This document shows positions 56,107 to 64,000 of a stretch of DNA of 64,000 nucleotides, in pieces. Both the position numbers and the translations under genes were made by a program. Source of the stretch: Gammaproteobacteria bacterium (lineage in GTDB: Bacteria > Pseudomonadota > Gammaproteobacteria > UBA6429 > Thiohalophilaceae); contig JACQBC010000014.1 of assembly GCA_016194635.1 (NCBI GenBank), forward strand, positions 1 to 64,000, given 5' to 3'. The number at the start of each line of letters is the position of its first letter. Position 1 is the stretch's first letter. The notes under the pieces are model-generated. The model was given only the letters and a program-made list of their open reading frames with translations, ran no database searches and was not told where the DNA came from.

Positions 56107-57030
56107 TTATTTTACCGGCGTTAGCCACTGGGCATATTTAGTCGCACGGCCATGCACCAGATCAAAATATTGTGATTGTAACCTTTGGGTGATCGGTCCA
56201 CGCGCGCCGCTACCGATACTACGGCCGTCGAGTTCTCGGATCGGGGTCACTTCTGCCGCCGTACCGGTAAAAAACGCTTCGTCGGCGATATACACTTCAT
56301 CGCGCGTAATCCGTTTTTCAATCACTTTAATACCCGCGTCCTGCGCGAGTTGTATCACCGTGGCGCGGGTAATACCGTCCAACGCCGAGGTAATGTCGGG
56401 GGTATACATCACTCCATCACGGAGGATAAAAATATTTTCACTCGAACCTTCGGAGACATAGCCTTCGGTATCTAAAAGCAAGGTCTCGTCATAACCGCAA
56501 CTCAATGCCTCGCGCAGCGCCAGCATTGAATTCATGTATTGACCGTTGGCCTTGGCGCGGCACATGGTAACGTTAACGTGGTGACGGTTGTAACTGGAAG
56601 TACGCACCCGGATGCCGCGTGTCTGCCCTTCTTCTCCTAGATACGCGCCCCAGTGCCAGGCGGCGATGATCATATGGACTTGCAGGTTGTCGGCGCGCAG
56701 CCCCATGCCTTCACTGCCATAAAAACACATCGGGCGGATGTAACCGGAATCTAGCGTGTTCTCCCGTACCACCGTACAAGCGGCATCGTTGATCGTGGTT
56801 TTATCATAGAGAAGTTTCATTCCCAAAATGTGCGCGGAACGAAACAACCGATCGGTATGCGCTTGCAAGCGGAAAATCGCCGTGCCACGATCGGTTTTAT
56901 AGGCGCGCATCCCCTCGAACACCCCCATACCATAATGTAAGGTGTGCGTCAGCACATGGGTTTGCGCTTCGCGCCACGGTACCAGCTTACCGTCATACCA
57001 GATAACCCCATCACGATCCGACATCGACAT
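56107..57030 (-). CDS. ilvE: Branched-chain amino acid aminotransferase IlvE
   Basis: 307 aa PLP fold-type IV enzyme. VIWYDGKLVPWREAQTHVLTHTLHYGMGVFEGMRAY, the KANGQYMNS segment with the PLP lysine, and EGYVSEGSSENIF are all standard. It transfers amino groups between glutamate and the keto acids of Leu, Ile and Val. AGAGG lies 10 bases before ATG 57030. It is downstream of glnE in the order glnE-ilvE seen in pseudomonads and relatives. Confidence 0.95.
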   Translation of the reverse strand: MSMSDRDGVIWYDGKLVPWREAQTHVLTHTLHYGMGVFEGMRAYKTDRGTAIFRLQAHTDRLFRSAHILGMKLLYDKTTINDAACTVVRENTLDSGYIRPMCFYGSEGMGLRADNLQVHMIIAAWHWGAYLGEEGQTRGIRVRTSSYNRHHVNVTMCRAKANGQYMNSMLALREALSCGYDETLLLDTEGYVSEGSSENIFILRDGVMYTPDITSALDGITRATVIQLAQDAGIKVIEKRITRDEVYIADEAFFTGTAAEVTPIRELDGRSIGSGARGPITQRLQSQYFDLVHGRATKYAQWLTPVK

Positions 57031-57066
57031 ACCACGATTACCTCTTAGTTCAATCAGGTTAACAAA

Positions 57067-59949
57067 TCAGCCTATTTCCATCCACTGTGCCCAGATCCGT
57101 CTTACCCCCTCACTGCACGGTGCCGCCTCGGATACGTCCACCCGCGCGGTGTGTTCTTGCAGCTTCAAACGATGCTCGCGGCCACGGTAAAACCGGTACG
57201 CCTCACTGAGAAAATCCGCCTCCGCGCGCGTCACGACGCCTGCGGCGGCCAGACCCTCCAATTGACGAATATTATCCGAGTAGGTCAGCAGTTCGGGATA
57301 TTTATAGGCCCAGGCCAGCAGACTATATTGCACCATAAATTCAATATCAACGATACCACCAGGGGAATGCTTCAAATCAAACTGCCCCGGCGCGGGTTTA
57401 TCCAAACCGGTTCGCATCTTCTGGCGCATCTCGACCACTTCGCGCCGCAGCAAGGAGCTGTCGCGCGCCCGTGCTAATACCTGGCGACGGATCCGCTGAA
57501 ATTCAGCAGCCAGTGCCGGATCACCGGCCACAACCCGCGCGCGTACCAAGGCCTGATGCTCCCATGTCCACGCCTTGTTGGCTTGGTAGTCTGCATACGC
57601 CGCTACACTGCTGACCAGCAAACCCGCCGCTCCCTCGGGCCGTAAACGCACATCCACGTCATACAATGTTCCTGCCGGTGTTAGCGTGGTTAGGATGCGC
57701 ACCAAACGTTGCGCCAGGCGTGCATAAAATACCGCGGGACTCACCGGTTTCGCACCGTTACTGTTTCCCGCGCTTTCCTTATATAGGAATACCAGGTCCA
57801 GATCGGAGCCATAGCCCAGTTCTATTCCCCCCAGCTTGCCATAGGCGACGATGGCGAAACCCATTGTTGGGGGCTCGGGGCCACAGTCCTGAGGATAACC
57901 GTGTTTTTGTACCAACCCGTCCCAGGCCAGGACCAGGCTGTGAGTTAAAACCGCCTCCGCGATCCAGGTTAAGTGATCGCTCACCTTCATCAAGGGCAGT
58001 GCCCCGGCGATGTCGGCCGCCGCGACTCGTAACACCTGCGCGTGTTTAAACTGACGCAGGGCATCGAGCTGCTGTTCCTCCTCGGCGGCATCCACATTGG
58101 CCAGGCGCTGTGCTAGCCATGTGGTTAATGCATCACGGGCCGGGGGCGCATACAAATTGCGTGGATCGAGTAATTCGTCCAAGAGGATGGGGTGGATTGC
58201 CAGGTAATGACTGATCCACGGGCTGGCCGCGCACAAGCGAATCAGTTGCGACAGGGCCATGGGGTTTTCTTCGAGTAACGCCAGATATACCGTGCGTTGC
58301 AAAATCGCTTCAATCACGTGTATACCGCGCAGCAGGGCCGTATCCGGATCGGCTTGTTGTAATGCCACGTTCAGCAGCAGCGGCATGAGGCGTTCCAAAC
58401 GCGCTTGTCCCCGCGCCGAGGCGCTTAAAAACTGCCGTCCGGTCTTTAAACCTTGCAAGTGTGCATACACCAAGGCCGGTTGCTGAAATCCCAGCTGTTG
58501 TAAATGCGCGACGGCATTGGGTTGATCCCCCAAGTTATTCCAGAGCCCTTGTCCCTGCCCAAGGGGAGCCGGCGCGGTTTGGGCGGATTGGGGCGCTGCA
58601 AATATTTGTTCAAAATGATTGTGCACGCGTTCACGCTGGACCTGCAACGCTCGGTAAAACGCCGTCCAATTCGCAAACCCCATGGCAAACGCCAACCGTA
58701 CTCGCCCCAGGTTATCGGTTGGCAAGACATGGGTCTGTTGATCGGCATAGGCTTGCAGGCGGTGTTCGGTGTTACGCAAGAATTCATAGGCCTGCCGGAG
58801 TTGGTCGACGACATACGCGGGTAATAATTGACCCTGCGCGATGTAATCGAGCACCGCAAACAACTGTGGGTTTTGCAGCTGTTTATCACGGCCGCCACGG
58901 ATCAGCTGAAACACCTGGGCGACAAACTCAATCTCACGGATACCGCCCGCGCCGAGTTTGACATTATCGTCCAGACCCTTGCGGACCACTTCTTTTTCGA
59001 TCATGGTTTTGAGTTCACGCAAGGATTCGTAAGCGTTGTAATCCAAATAGCGGCGGTACACAAACGGCCGCAGAATCTGCAGCAATTCCGCGCCTTGCTG
59101 ACGATCGCCGGCCACCACGCGGGCCTTAATCAGGGCATAACGCTCCCACTCACGGCCGTGGGTTTGATAATAATGTTCCATGCCCTCAAAACTCATGGCC
59201 AGGGGTCCGCTTTCACCAAAAGGGCGTAGCCGAGTGTCGACACGAAACACCAAGCCATCGGCCGTGGGTTGCTGCAGGGTTTGAATCAGGCGCTGGCCTA
59301 AACGCAGGAAAAATTCGTGATTATCGAGCTGACGCCCTGCCCCTTGAGTTTGACCGGGTTGCGGATAGGCGAAGATCAGATCAACGTCGGAAGATACATT
59401 GAGTTCATTACCTCCGAGCTTGCCCAGGCCTAGCACGATCAGTGTTTGCGCTGCGCCCTCGGTTGCGTTGGGAATACCGTAGGTTTCACATTGCCAAATG
59501 TACAGTTTGGTGAGTGCTTGTTGAATGCAGGCATCCGCCAGGGCCGACAACTCCTGTAAAGTCACCGGCAATGCCGCGCGTTGGGTTAAATCGCGCCAAA
59601 TAATCCGCAACATTTCACGCCGCCGGAATTCACGTAAGCGCTGTTTGAGTTGCGTGTCATCGCTAACACCGACCAATAGGGGCGATAATCGGCGCTGATA
59701 CTCACCCTCGGGGTAATCCGTGAGTAAATCGCCACGGTTGTGTAACTCACTGAGTATGACGGGATAGCGTAGACACAGCTGCGCTACATAATCGCTGCCG
59801 GCCCAGACGCGCGGCAGGTCGGTAAGCAGGGTGCGTGGTAAGGGTTGGTCATGGTGTAGTGCGCACCACTGTTGCCATAAATTACCAACCGTCGCGCGCA
59901 ATTCTTGCGGGAGGGGGTCCAGTATAATCATGTCCGGGGTGTACTGCAT
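57067..59949 (-). CDS. glnE: Glutamine synthetase adenylyltransferase/deadenylase GlnE
   Basis: 960 aa (E. coli 946). Two nucleotidyltransferase domains: GLGKLGGNELNVSSDVDLIFAY in the N-terminal deadenylase half and YGKLGGIELGYGSDLDLVFLY in the C-terminal adenylylase half, each followed by its helical domain. It adds or removes AMP on glutamine synthetase in answer to PII state. The start at 59949 or 59931 fits homologues; the open frame upstream to 60063 is outside the family and touches a repeat element. No clear ribosome site is present. Confidence 0.92.
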   Translation of the reverse strand: MQYTPDMIILDPLPQELRATVGNLWQQWCALHHDQPLPRTLLTDLPRVWAGSDYVAQLCLRYPVILSELHNRGDLLTDYPEGEYQRRLSPLLVGVSDDTQLKQRLREFRRREMLRIIWRDLTQRAALPVTLQELSALADACIQQALTKLYIWQCETYGIPNATEGAAQTLIVLGLGKLGGNELNVSSDVDLIFAYPQPGQTQGAGRQLDNHEFFLRLGQRLIQTLQQPTADGLVFRVDTRLRPFGESGPLAMSFEGMEHYYQTHGREWERYALIKARVVAGDRQQGAELLQILRPFVYRRYLDYNAYESLRELKTMIEKEVVRKGLDDNVKLGAGGIREIEFVAQVFQLIRGGRDKQLQNPQLFAVLDYIAQGQLLPAYVVDQLRQAYEFLRNTEHRLQAYADQQTHVLPTDNLGRVRLAFAMGFANWTAFYRALQVQRERVHNHFEQIFAAPQSAQTAPAPLGQGQGLWNNLGDQPNAVAHLQQLGFQQPALVYAHLQGLKTGRQFLSASARGQARLERLMPLLLNVALQQADPDTALLRGIHVIEAILQRTVYLALLEENPMALSQLIRLCAASPWISHYLAIHPILLDELLDPRNLYAPPARDALTTWLAQRLANVDAAEEEQQLDALRQFKHAQVLRVAAADIAGALPLMKVSDHLTWIAEAVLTHSLVLAWDGLVQKHGYPQDCGPEPPTMGFAIVAYGKLGGIELGYGSDLDLVFLYKESAGNSNGAKPVSPAVFYARLAQRLVRILTTLTPAGTLYDVDVRLRPEGAAGLLVSSVAAYADYQANKAWTWEHQALVRARVVAGDPALAAEFQRIRRQVLARARDSSLLRREVVEMRQKMRTGLDKPAPGQFDLKHSPGGIVDIEFMVQYSLLAWAYKYPELLTYSDNIRQLEGLAAAGVVTRAEADFLSEAYRFYRGREHRLKLQEHTARVDVSEAAPCSEGVRRIWAQWMEIG

Positions 59950-60058
59950 ATGTAACGACAGCTTAGCGCACAATAACGATCCCGAGGACAGTGTGCACGA
60001 AGGGCTATCTATAACCCTACACAGCGGTATTGATTGATTTGCATCGTTTACGAACGGC

Positions 60059-60252
60059 GGCAACGCAGCAGGTCATGTTCGCTTCTACAGAGTACGCATA
60101 AATACCTCCCTGTAGCTCGGTGGCGGGGGGCCCTGCCACAAAGTTATTATGTGGCAACGCAGCAGGCCATACCTTCCTGCCGCATGGCCGTCGGCGGCAG
60201 GAACGTATTTATGCGTGTCATGCAGCAGGAAGGTATGGCCTGCTGCGTTGCC
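60059..60252. repeat. Nested palindromic repeat element, copies 3 and 4
   Basis: An arm GGCAACGCAGCAGG.CAT occurs at 60059, again at 60153 and inverted ending at 60252. The last two form arms 60153-60186 and 60219-60252, complementary at 33 of 34 positions with a perfect 28-bp outer part. Cores lie between: 60094-60140 (plus; AATACCTCCCTGTAGCTCGG) and 60187-60218 (minus; CACGCATAAATACG). A small TGCCACA/TGTGGCA hairpin joins them at 60134-60155. The block is between the glnE start and the usp terminator. Confidence 0.88.
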
Positions 60253-60310
60253 GCTTAGATATTTTAGGGTGGATTAGCGAACAAACCCAATGGATCTGGA
60301 TATTTACCAC

Positions 60311-60346
60311 AAAAACCAACGGCCTGTTAACTGGCGCTAACAGGCC
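60311..60346 (-). terminator. Terminator of the YeiH-small protein-Usp operon
   Basis: GGCCTGTTA (60321-60329) and TAACAGGCC (60338-60346) pair perfectly over 9 bp with an 8-base loop. On the minus strand they are followed by a T-rich tract (complement of 60311-60315). It lies 25 bases past the usp stop. Confidence 0.85.
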
Positions 60347-60370
60347 GCGTCAATAACCACGACAATCTTT

Positions 60371-60820
60371 TTACGGTGTGAATAACACCGGTTGGGTTGC
60401 CTTGTTGACCAGCGTTTTAGCCAACCCTTTGAGGCTGGGCCGACCGCTGACCTGGAACACCCGCTTGCTGGTGACCAATACTTCGGTATCCGCGCCGCAG
60501 GCAATGCCGGTCAGTACCTCGGTAGGATCACCGGCCATCACCGAAAAATGTGAATTCGGTAACTGCGCCACCGCGTGCTGAAACTGGGTTTGCGCCGCCT
60601 GGGCCTGCTGTTCTTGTTCTTTAAGGATGTAATCGAGAAACCCTTGTCGCGCGCCTTTGGCCGATTGCCAATCGTTGCCGATGTAGTCGGGCCAATTACC
60701 GTCGATGACAAAAACACCCGTCAACGTCAGGTGACGCTGACGGGCAAGGGTTACCGCCTGTTCAATCGCAGCAGCGGACACATCCGATCCATCCACCGCG
60801 ACGACGATCTGTTTCATCAT
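60371..60820 (-). CDS. Universal stress protein (UspA family)
   Basis: 149 aa, one Usp domain. The QIVVAVDGSDVSAAAIEQAV start and GADTEVLVTSKRVFQVSG end fit the fold. The usual GxxG-9x-G(S/T) ATP-binding signature is not obvious, so it may be of the non-ATP-binding UspA type. ATG 60820 is selected by AAGG at 6 bases; the frame upstream overlaps the small membrane protein gene. It lies 8 bases after that gene, last of a three-gene operon. Confidence 0.88.
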   Translation of the reverse strand: MMKQIVVAVDGSDVSAAAIEQAVTLARQRHLTLTGVFVIDGNWPDYIGNDWQSAKGARQGFLDYILKEQEQQAQAAQTQFQHAVAQLPNSHFSVMAGDPTEVLTGIACGADTEVLVTSKRVFQVSGRPSLKGLAKTLVNKATQPVLFTP

Positions 60821-60828
60821 GGGCTGCC

Positions 60829-60984
60829 TTATTTCATGCCCATAACAATAATCACCGCGACGATCAGAATAGAGACCACGATGGCGCCCCAATCCTCGGC
60901 ACGGTCGTCTTTGAACAGTGTCATTTTGCTCTTTTCGTCGGTGCTACCGAGGGTTTCACTACCGACTTGATTATTTGCAGCCAT
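60829..60984 (-). CDS. 51-aa single-pass membrane protein in the transporter operon
   Basis: MAANNQVGSETLGSTDEK, then KMTLFKDDRAEDWGAI followed by a hydrophobic helix VVSILIVAVIIVMGMK ends the protein, so it has a polar N-terminal 35 residues and one C-terminal TM helix. CAGGAG sits 6 bases before ATG, and the gene is tightly packed: 14 bases after the YeiH-type transporter and 8 before usp. Spacing, ribosome site and clean topology support a real gene. An accessory subunit of the transporter is the natural guess; I do not recognise a named family. Confidence 0.75.
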   Translation of the reverse strand: MAANNQVGSETLGSTDEKSKMTLFKDDRAEDWGAIVVSILIVAVIIVMGMK

Positions 60985-60998
60985 TTTTCTCTCCTGGG

Positions 60999-62171
60999 TT
61001 AGATTGAAACTAACATGTCTTTGATCAAAAACACCACGATCAAGGCCAATACGTATTTGGTGACACCAACGATGAGGCCAATCTTAAGCGGTGTTCCGCC
61101 GGCACGGGCCAGTTCTTTCACGTCAATATAGGCACCCAAACCGACCAGTCCAAAACCAAATATCCACTGCATCACCAGACGTAATGTCTTAATGGTTTCG
61201 GAAGGGGGTGGGCCGCCTTTGATACCCGCATCGCCAAAAGCCCCGATACTCGTCATAAGCACCATGACCAGGAAGCCTAAAACAAACACGGGGAATTTCT
61301 CCACTAGCAAAGTGCCCAAGGATTTTTGTTGGCCTTGCTGAGCTTCGCCTTTACGACCCGACCAATACCATACGGTCACGGCAAACACGGCGAATGGAAT
61401 CGAGATCACGCGCATGATATTCCAAATTTCACCCACCGACACCGCGGTACCCGGGGCAACCTTGGGATTAAATGCTAAACAGGCGGCTAATACTTGACCG
61501 GAGTTTAGAATCCCCGTCCCCACCCAAGCCCCGTATTGCAGGTCGGTTAAACCCAGGGCATGGCCGATGAAGGGGCTAATGAACATGGTCACAATACCAA
61601 AGCCTAGGATCGTGGCAATGGCATAGGCGACATGCGTGGCTTTCGCTTCCACGGCCGGGGAGGTCGCTACCGCCGCGCTGACCCCGCAGATCGACAGGGC
61701 ATTGGCCAACACCGCGGTCATGGAACGATCCAGTCCCATTAACTTGCCCAGCCACAACACCATAATAATGGAAAGAATCACAAAACCACCGATCAAAAAG
61801 ATCGCCATGGAGCCCAGTTGTACGATGGCCTGTACGGTATACAACGAGCCCAACATGATAATACCGGTCTTGATCATCAAGCGTGATAATTTGAACCCAT
61901 CGGCTAACACCGCCGGTATGGTTCCTGCGAAAATCACGTTGCGATATACCAACCCGAACACGATGGCAAGCAAGATATAGTTTAAATGGAAAGCATCGGT
62001 TAACGGTTTTTGCATGCCAAACACTTTAGTGACTGCCATCCATGGTTCAATCCACATTTTGATCACTACCATGGTTACAACAATTAACGCCAATCCGGGT
62101 AATGCACCGGGTAGCTTTGTAAAAAAGCTATCCCGTCCCGAACCCGTTGAACTCATTGCTTGAACGGACAT
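60999..62171 (-). CDS. YeiH/PSE-family putative sulfate exporter
   Basis: 390 aa with about ten TM helices. GLVYRNVIFAGTIPAVLADGFKLSRLMIKTGIIMLGS, NALSICGVSAAVATSPAVEAKA and GTGILNSGQVLAACLAFNPKVAPGT mark the UPF0324/YeiH family, annotated as putative sulfate exporters without firm biochemistry. AGGAGG lies 6 bases before ATG. It leads an operon with a 51-aa membrane protein and a universal stress protein, suggesting a stress-linked transporter; the ion carried is uncertain. Confidence 0.85.
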   Translation of the reverse strand: MSVQAMSSTGSGRDSFFTKLPGALPGLALIVVTMVVIKMWIEPWMAVTKVFGMQKPLTDAFHLNYILLAIVFGLVYRNVIFAGTIPAVLADGFKLSRLMIKTGIIMLGSLYTVQAIVQLGSMAIFLIGGFVILSIIMVLWLGKLMGLDRSMTAVLANALSICGVSAAVATSPAVEAKATHVAYAIATILGFGIVTMFISPFIGHALGLTDLQYGAWVGTGILNSGQVLAACLAFNPKVAPGTAVSVGEIWNIMRVISIPFAVFAVTVWYWSGRKGEAQQGQQKSLGTLLVEKFPVFVLGFLVMVLMTSIGAFGDAGIKGGPPPSETIKTLRLVMQWIFGFGLVGLGAYIDVKELARAGGTPLKIGLIVGVTKYVLALIVVFLIKDMLVSI

Positions 62172-62361
62172 AACGACCTCCTCGATGGTTTATATTTCTC
62201 TGTTTACAGGGTTGTCTGTAACAGAGCATTAGTTATTGCTAATATATTTATATACGTATTAATGTTTCTTATAAGCCGGGCAAATCTAACACCCGAGGCA
62301 GTAAATGGGAAGGGTTAGTCAAAAGAAGAAAAAATTAAAAATCTTCAGTGTGCGCGTGCAT

Positions 62362-62392
62362 AAAAAAACCCCGTGGGATTAGCACGGGGTTT
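62362..62392 (-). terminator. Rho-independent terminator of groEL
   Basis: AAACCCCGTG and CACGGGGTTT (62366-62375, 62383-62392) form a perfect 10-bp stem. The minus strand then runs into seven T residues (complement of 62362-62368). It lies about 33 bases after the groEL stop. Confidence 0.93.
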
Positions 62393-62424
62393 GGTGTACA
62401 GCGTATTGATTTAGAAAGGATGTT

Positions 62425-64000
62425 TTACATCATGCCATCCATGCCGCCCATGCCACCGGGGGCACCGTGACCATGGTTTGCACCTTTATCTTCTTGTGGG
62501 ATATCGGCCACCATCGCTTCCGTGGTGATCATTAATCCCGCGACAGAAGCGGCATTTTGCAGCGCCGAACGCGACACCTTGGTTGGATCTAAAATACCCA
62601 TGTCGATCATATCGCCGTATTGGCCGGTCGCGGCGTTGTAACCAAACGCACCCTTACCTTCCATGACTTTATTCAATACGACGGACGATTCGTCACCGGC
62701 GTTTTCCACGATCATGCGTAACGGTTCTTCCATGGCGCGACGCGCGATGTTCATACCGACGTCTTGATCGTGATTGTCACCTTTGAGATTTTTGATCGCT
62801 TGCAGCGCACGGATCAACGCGACACCGCCGCCGGGGACCACGCCTTCTTCCACCGCCGCCCGGGTAGCGTGTAACGCGTCTTCAACGCGGGCCTTCTTCT
62901 CTTTCATCTCGACTTCGGTAGCGGCACCTACTTTAATTACCGCCACACCGCCGGCCAATTTCGCGACGCGTTCTTGCAGTTTCTCGCGATCGTAGTCCGA
63001 GGTGGTTTCTTCGATCTGCGCGCGGATCTGTTTGACGCGGGCTTCGATATCGGTGGCTTTACCGGCACCGTCGATGAGCGTGGTATTTTCCTTCGACACG
63101 ATCACACGTTTGGCACTGCCCAGATCGCTCAAGGTGGCCTTTTCCAGCGACAGACCGAGCTCTTCGGAGATCACGGTAGCACCGGTGAGCACGGCGATGT
63201 CTTGCAACATGGCCTTGCGGCGATCACCAAAGCCGGGGGCTTTGACGGCGGCCACTTTGACGATACCGCGGATGTTATTCACCACCAGCGTTGCCAGGGC
63301 TTCGCCTTCGACGTCTTCGGCGATGATCAATAACGGCTTACCGGATTTAGCCACGCCTTCGAGCACGGGGAGCATTTCACGGATATTGCTGATCTTCTTG
63401 TCGTTCAACAGAATCAACGGCGCTTCAATTTCACAGCTCATGTTCTGCTGGTTATTGATAAAATACGGTGACAGGTAGCCGCGATCAAACTGCATACCTT
63501 CCACCACATCGAGTTCGTTGTCTAATCCCGAACCCTCTTCGACGGTGATCACGCCTTCTTTACCGACTTTATCCATCGCTTCGGCAATGATCTTGCCAAT
63601 CGCATCATCGGAGTTAGCCGAAATCGTACCGACTTGAGCAATGGCCTTGTTATCCGAGCAGGGCTTAGAGAGTTTCTTTAATTGCTCAACCGCCGCTACC
63701 ACCGCTTTATCGATCCCGCGCTTGAGATCCATCGGGTTCATACCCGCGGCCACGGCCTTCATACCTTCCACCAGGATCGACTGCGCCAACACGGTCGCGG
63801 TAGTGGTCCCGTCACCGGCGACATCCGAGGTTTGGGAAGACACTTCCTTGACCATCTGCGCGCCCATGTTTTCAAACTTGTCTTTCAGTTCGATTTCTTT
63901 GGCGACCGAAACACCGTCTTTGGTGATGGTTGGTGCGCCAAAACTCTTTTCCAGCACCACGTTGCGGCCCTTGGGACCCAAGGTGACCTTGACGGCATTG
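62425..64000 (-). CDS. groEL: Chaperonin GroEL, 5' part beyond window
   Basis: About 525 codons are present; the gene runs off the right edge, and only roughly the first 20 residues are missing. The visible N-terminal end reads [21 protein letters not shown], with ATPase motif [11 protein letters not shown], and the C-terminus is the Gly-Gly-Met tail [10 protein letters not shown]. As the 60-kDa subunit of the GroEL/GroES cage it folds newly made proteins. groES would be expected just outside the window to the right. Sequence is ordinary throughout. Confidence 0.97.
   Translation of the reverse strand, partial: NAVKVTLGPKGRNVVLEKSFGAPTITKDGVSVAKEIELKDKFENMGAQMVKEVSSQTSDVAGDGTTTATVLAQSILVEGMKAVAAGMNPMDLKRGIDKAVVAAVEQLKKLSKPCSDNKAIAQVGTISANSDDAIGKIIAEAMDKVGKEGVITVEEGSGLDNELDVVEGMQFDRGYLSPYFINNQQNMSCEIEAPLILLNDKKISNIREMLPVLEGVAKSGKPLLIIAEDVEGEALATLVVNNIRGIVKVAAVKAPGFGDRRKAMLQDIAVLTGATVISEELGLSLEKATLSDLGSAKRVIVSKENTTLIDGAGKATDIEARVKQIRAQIEETTSDYDREKLQERVAKLAGGVAVIKVGAATEVEMKEKKARVEDALHATRAAVEEGVVPGGGVALIRALQAIKNLKGDNHDQDVGMNIARRAMEEPLRMIVENAGDESSVVLNKVMEGKGAFGYNAATGQYGDMIDMGILDPTKVSRSALQNAASVAGLMITTEAMVADIPQEDKGANHGHGAPGGMGGMDGMM

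Noticed and set aside
59950-60063. N-terminal extension of glnE
   Set aside because: Not in the family, lacks a ribosome site and runs into the repeat block.
60034-60258. Open frame through the repeat block
   Set aside because: Its residues are translations of arm and core copies; no start signal.

Overview
The window is chromosomal DNA of a Gram-negative gammaproteobacterium, moderately GC-rich and densely coded. The evidence is a divergent cpxP/cpxRA locus, RND pumps with TolC-type channels, a heptose/Kdo LPS core cluster, pbpC next to an alpha-2-macroglobulin gene, thiC with a TPP riboswitch, and the order glnE-ilvE-heptose genes. A DsrC/TusE relative and the conserved order pcm-rhodanese-tolC suggest a sulfur-oxidiser-like (Chromatiales-type) lineage. 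That placement is inference; there is no rRNA gene or taxonomic marker to test it.

Layout. 0-0.65 kb: edge of an apparent integrated element, ending in the 3' half of a tRNA-Thr gene. 0.65-4.8 kb: envelope-stress locus with a CpxP/Spy-like chaperone, four phased GTAAA boxes, cpxRA, and two cell-envelope proteins that share a Cys-containing motif pair. 4.9-13.4 kb: TolC-type channel plus RND pump without its own adaptor, converging on a HlyD/ABC exporter operon and a membrane phosphoesterase. 13.9-19.7 kb: heptad-repeat secreted protein, DeaD helicase, small membrane protein, cold-shock protein, ABC exporter, GFA-fold protein. 19.8-24.2 kb: AcrAB-like adaptor and pump. 24.2-26.2 kb: gene-poor patch with a DsrC-like protein lacking the family cysteines, a 43-codon receiver-domain remnant and an Ala-rich secreted protein. 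26.2-39.4 kb: membrane protein, lipoprotein, pbpC/yfhM, DsbG-like protein, riboswitch-controlled thiC.

39.5-57 kb is an envelope and LPS block: pcm, rhodanese, tolC, isochorismatase-fold protein, an LpxL-WaaA fusion, kdkA, four GT9 (heptosyltransferase-family) genes including waaF, a GtrB/GtrA/GT-C lipid-linked sugar module, hldD and hldE, then a zinc-finger protein and ilvE. The genes cover heptose supply (HldE, HldD), Kdo transfer and late acylation of lipid A (fusion), Kdo phosphorylation (KdkA) and heptose addition (WaaF and other GT9). glnE follows at 57-60 kb. The end holds an operon of a YeiH-family transporter, an unlisted 51-aa membrane protein and a universal stress protein, then the 3' part of groEL, cut by the window edge.

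The most unusual signal is a family of intergenic elements at about 49.6-50.0, 53.2-53.3 and 60.06-60.25 kb. Each has a related GC-rich core enclosed by long inverted arms (26-35 bp, some perfect) whose sequence is different at every locus. One arm supplies the C-terminus of a glycosyltransferase. Other points of interest are the LpxL-WaaA fusion, the small membrane protein in the YeiH/Usp operon, the Cys-less DsrC relative and the tRNA-Thr attachment scar.
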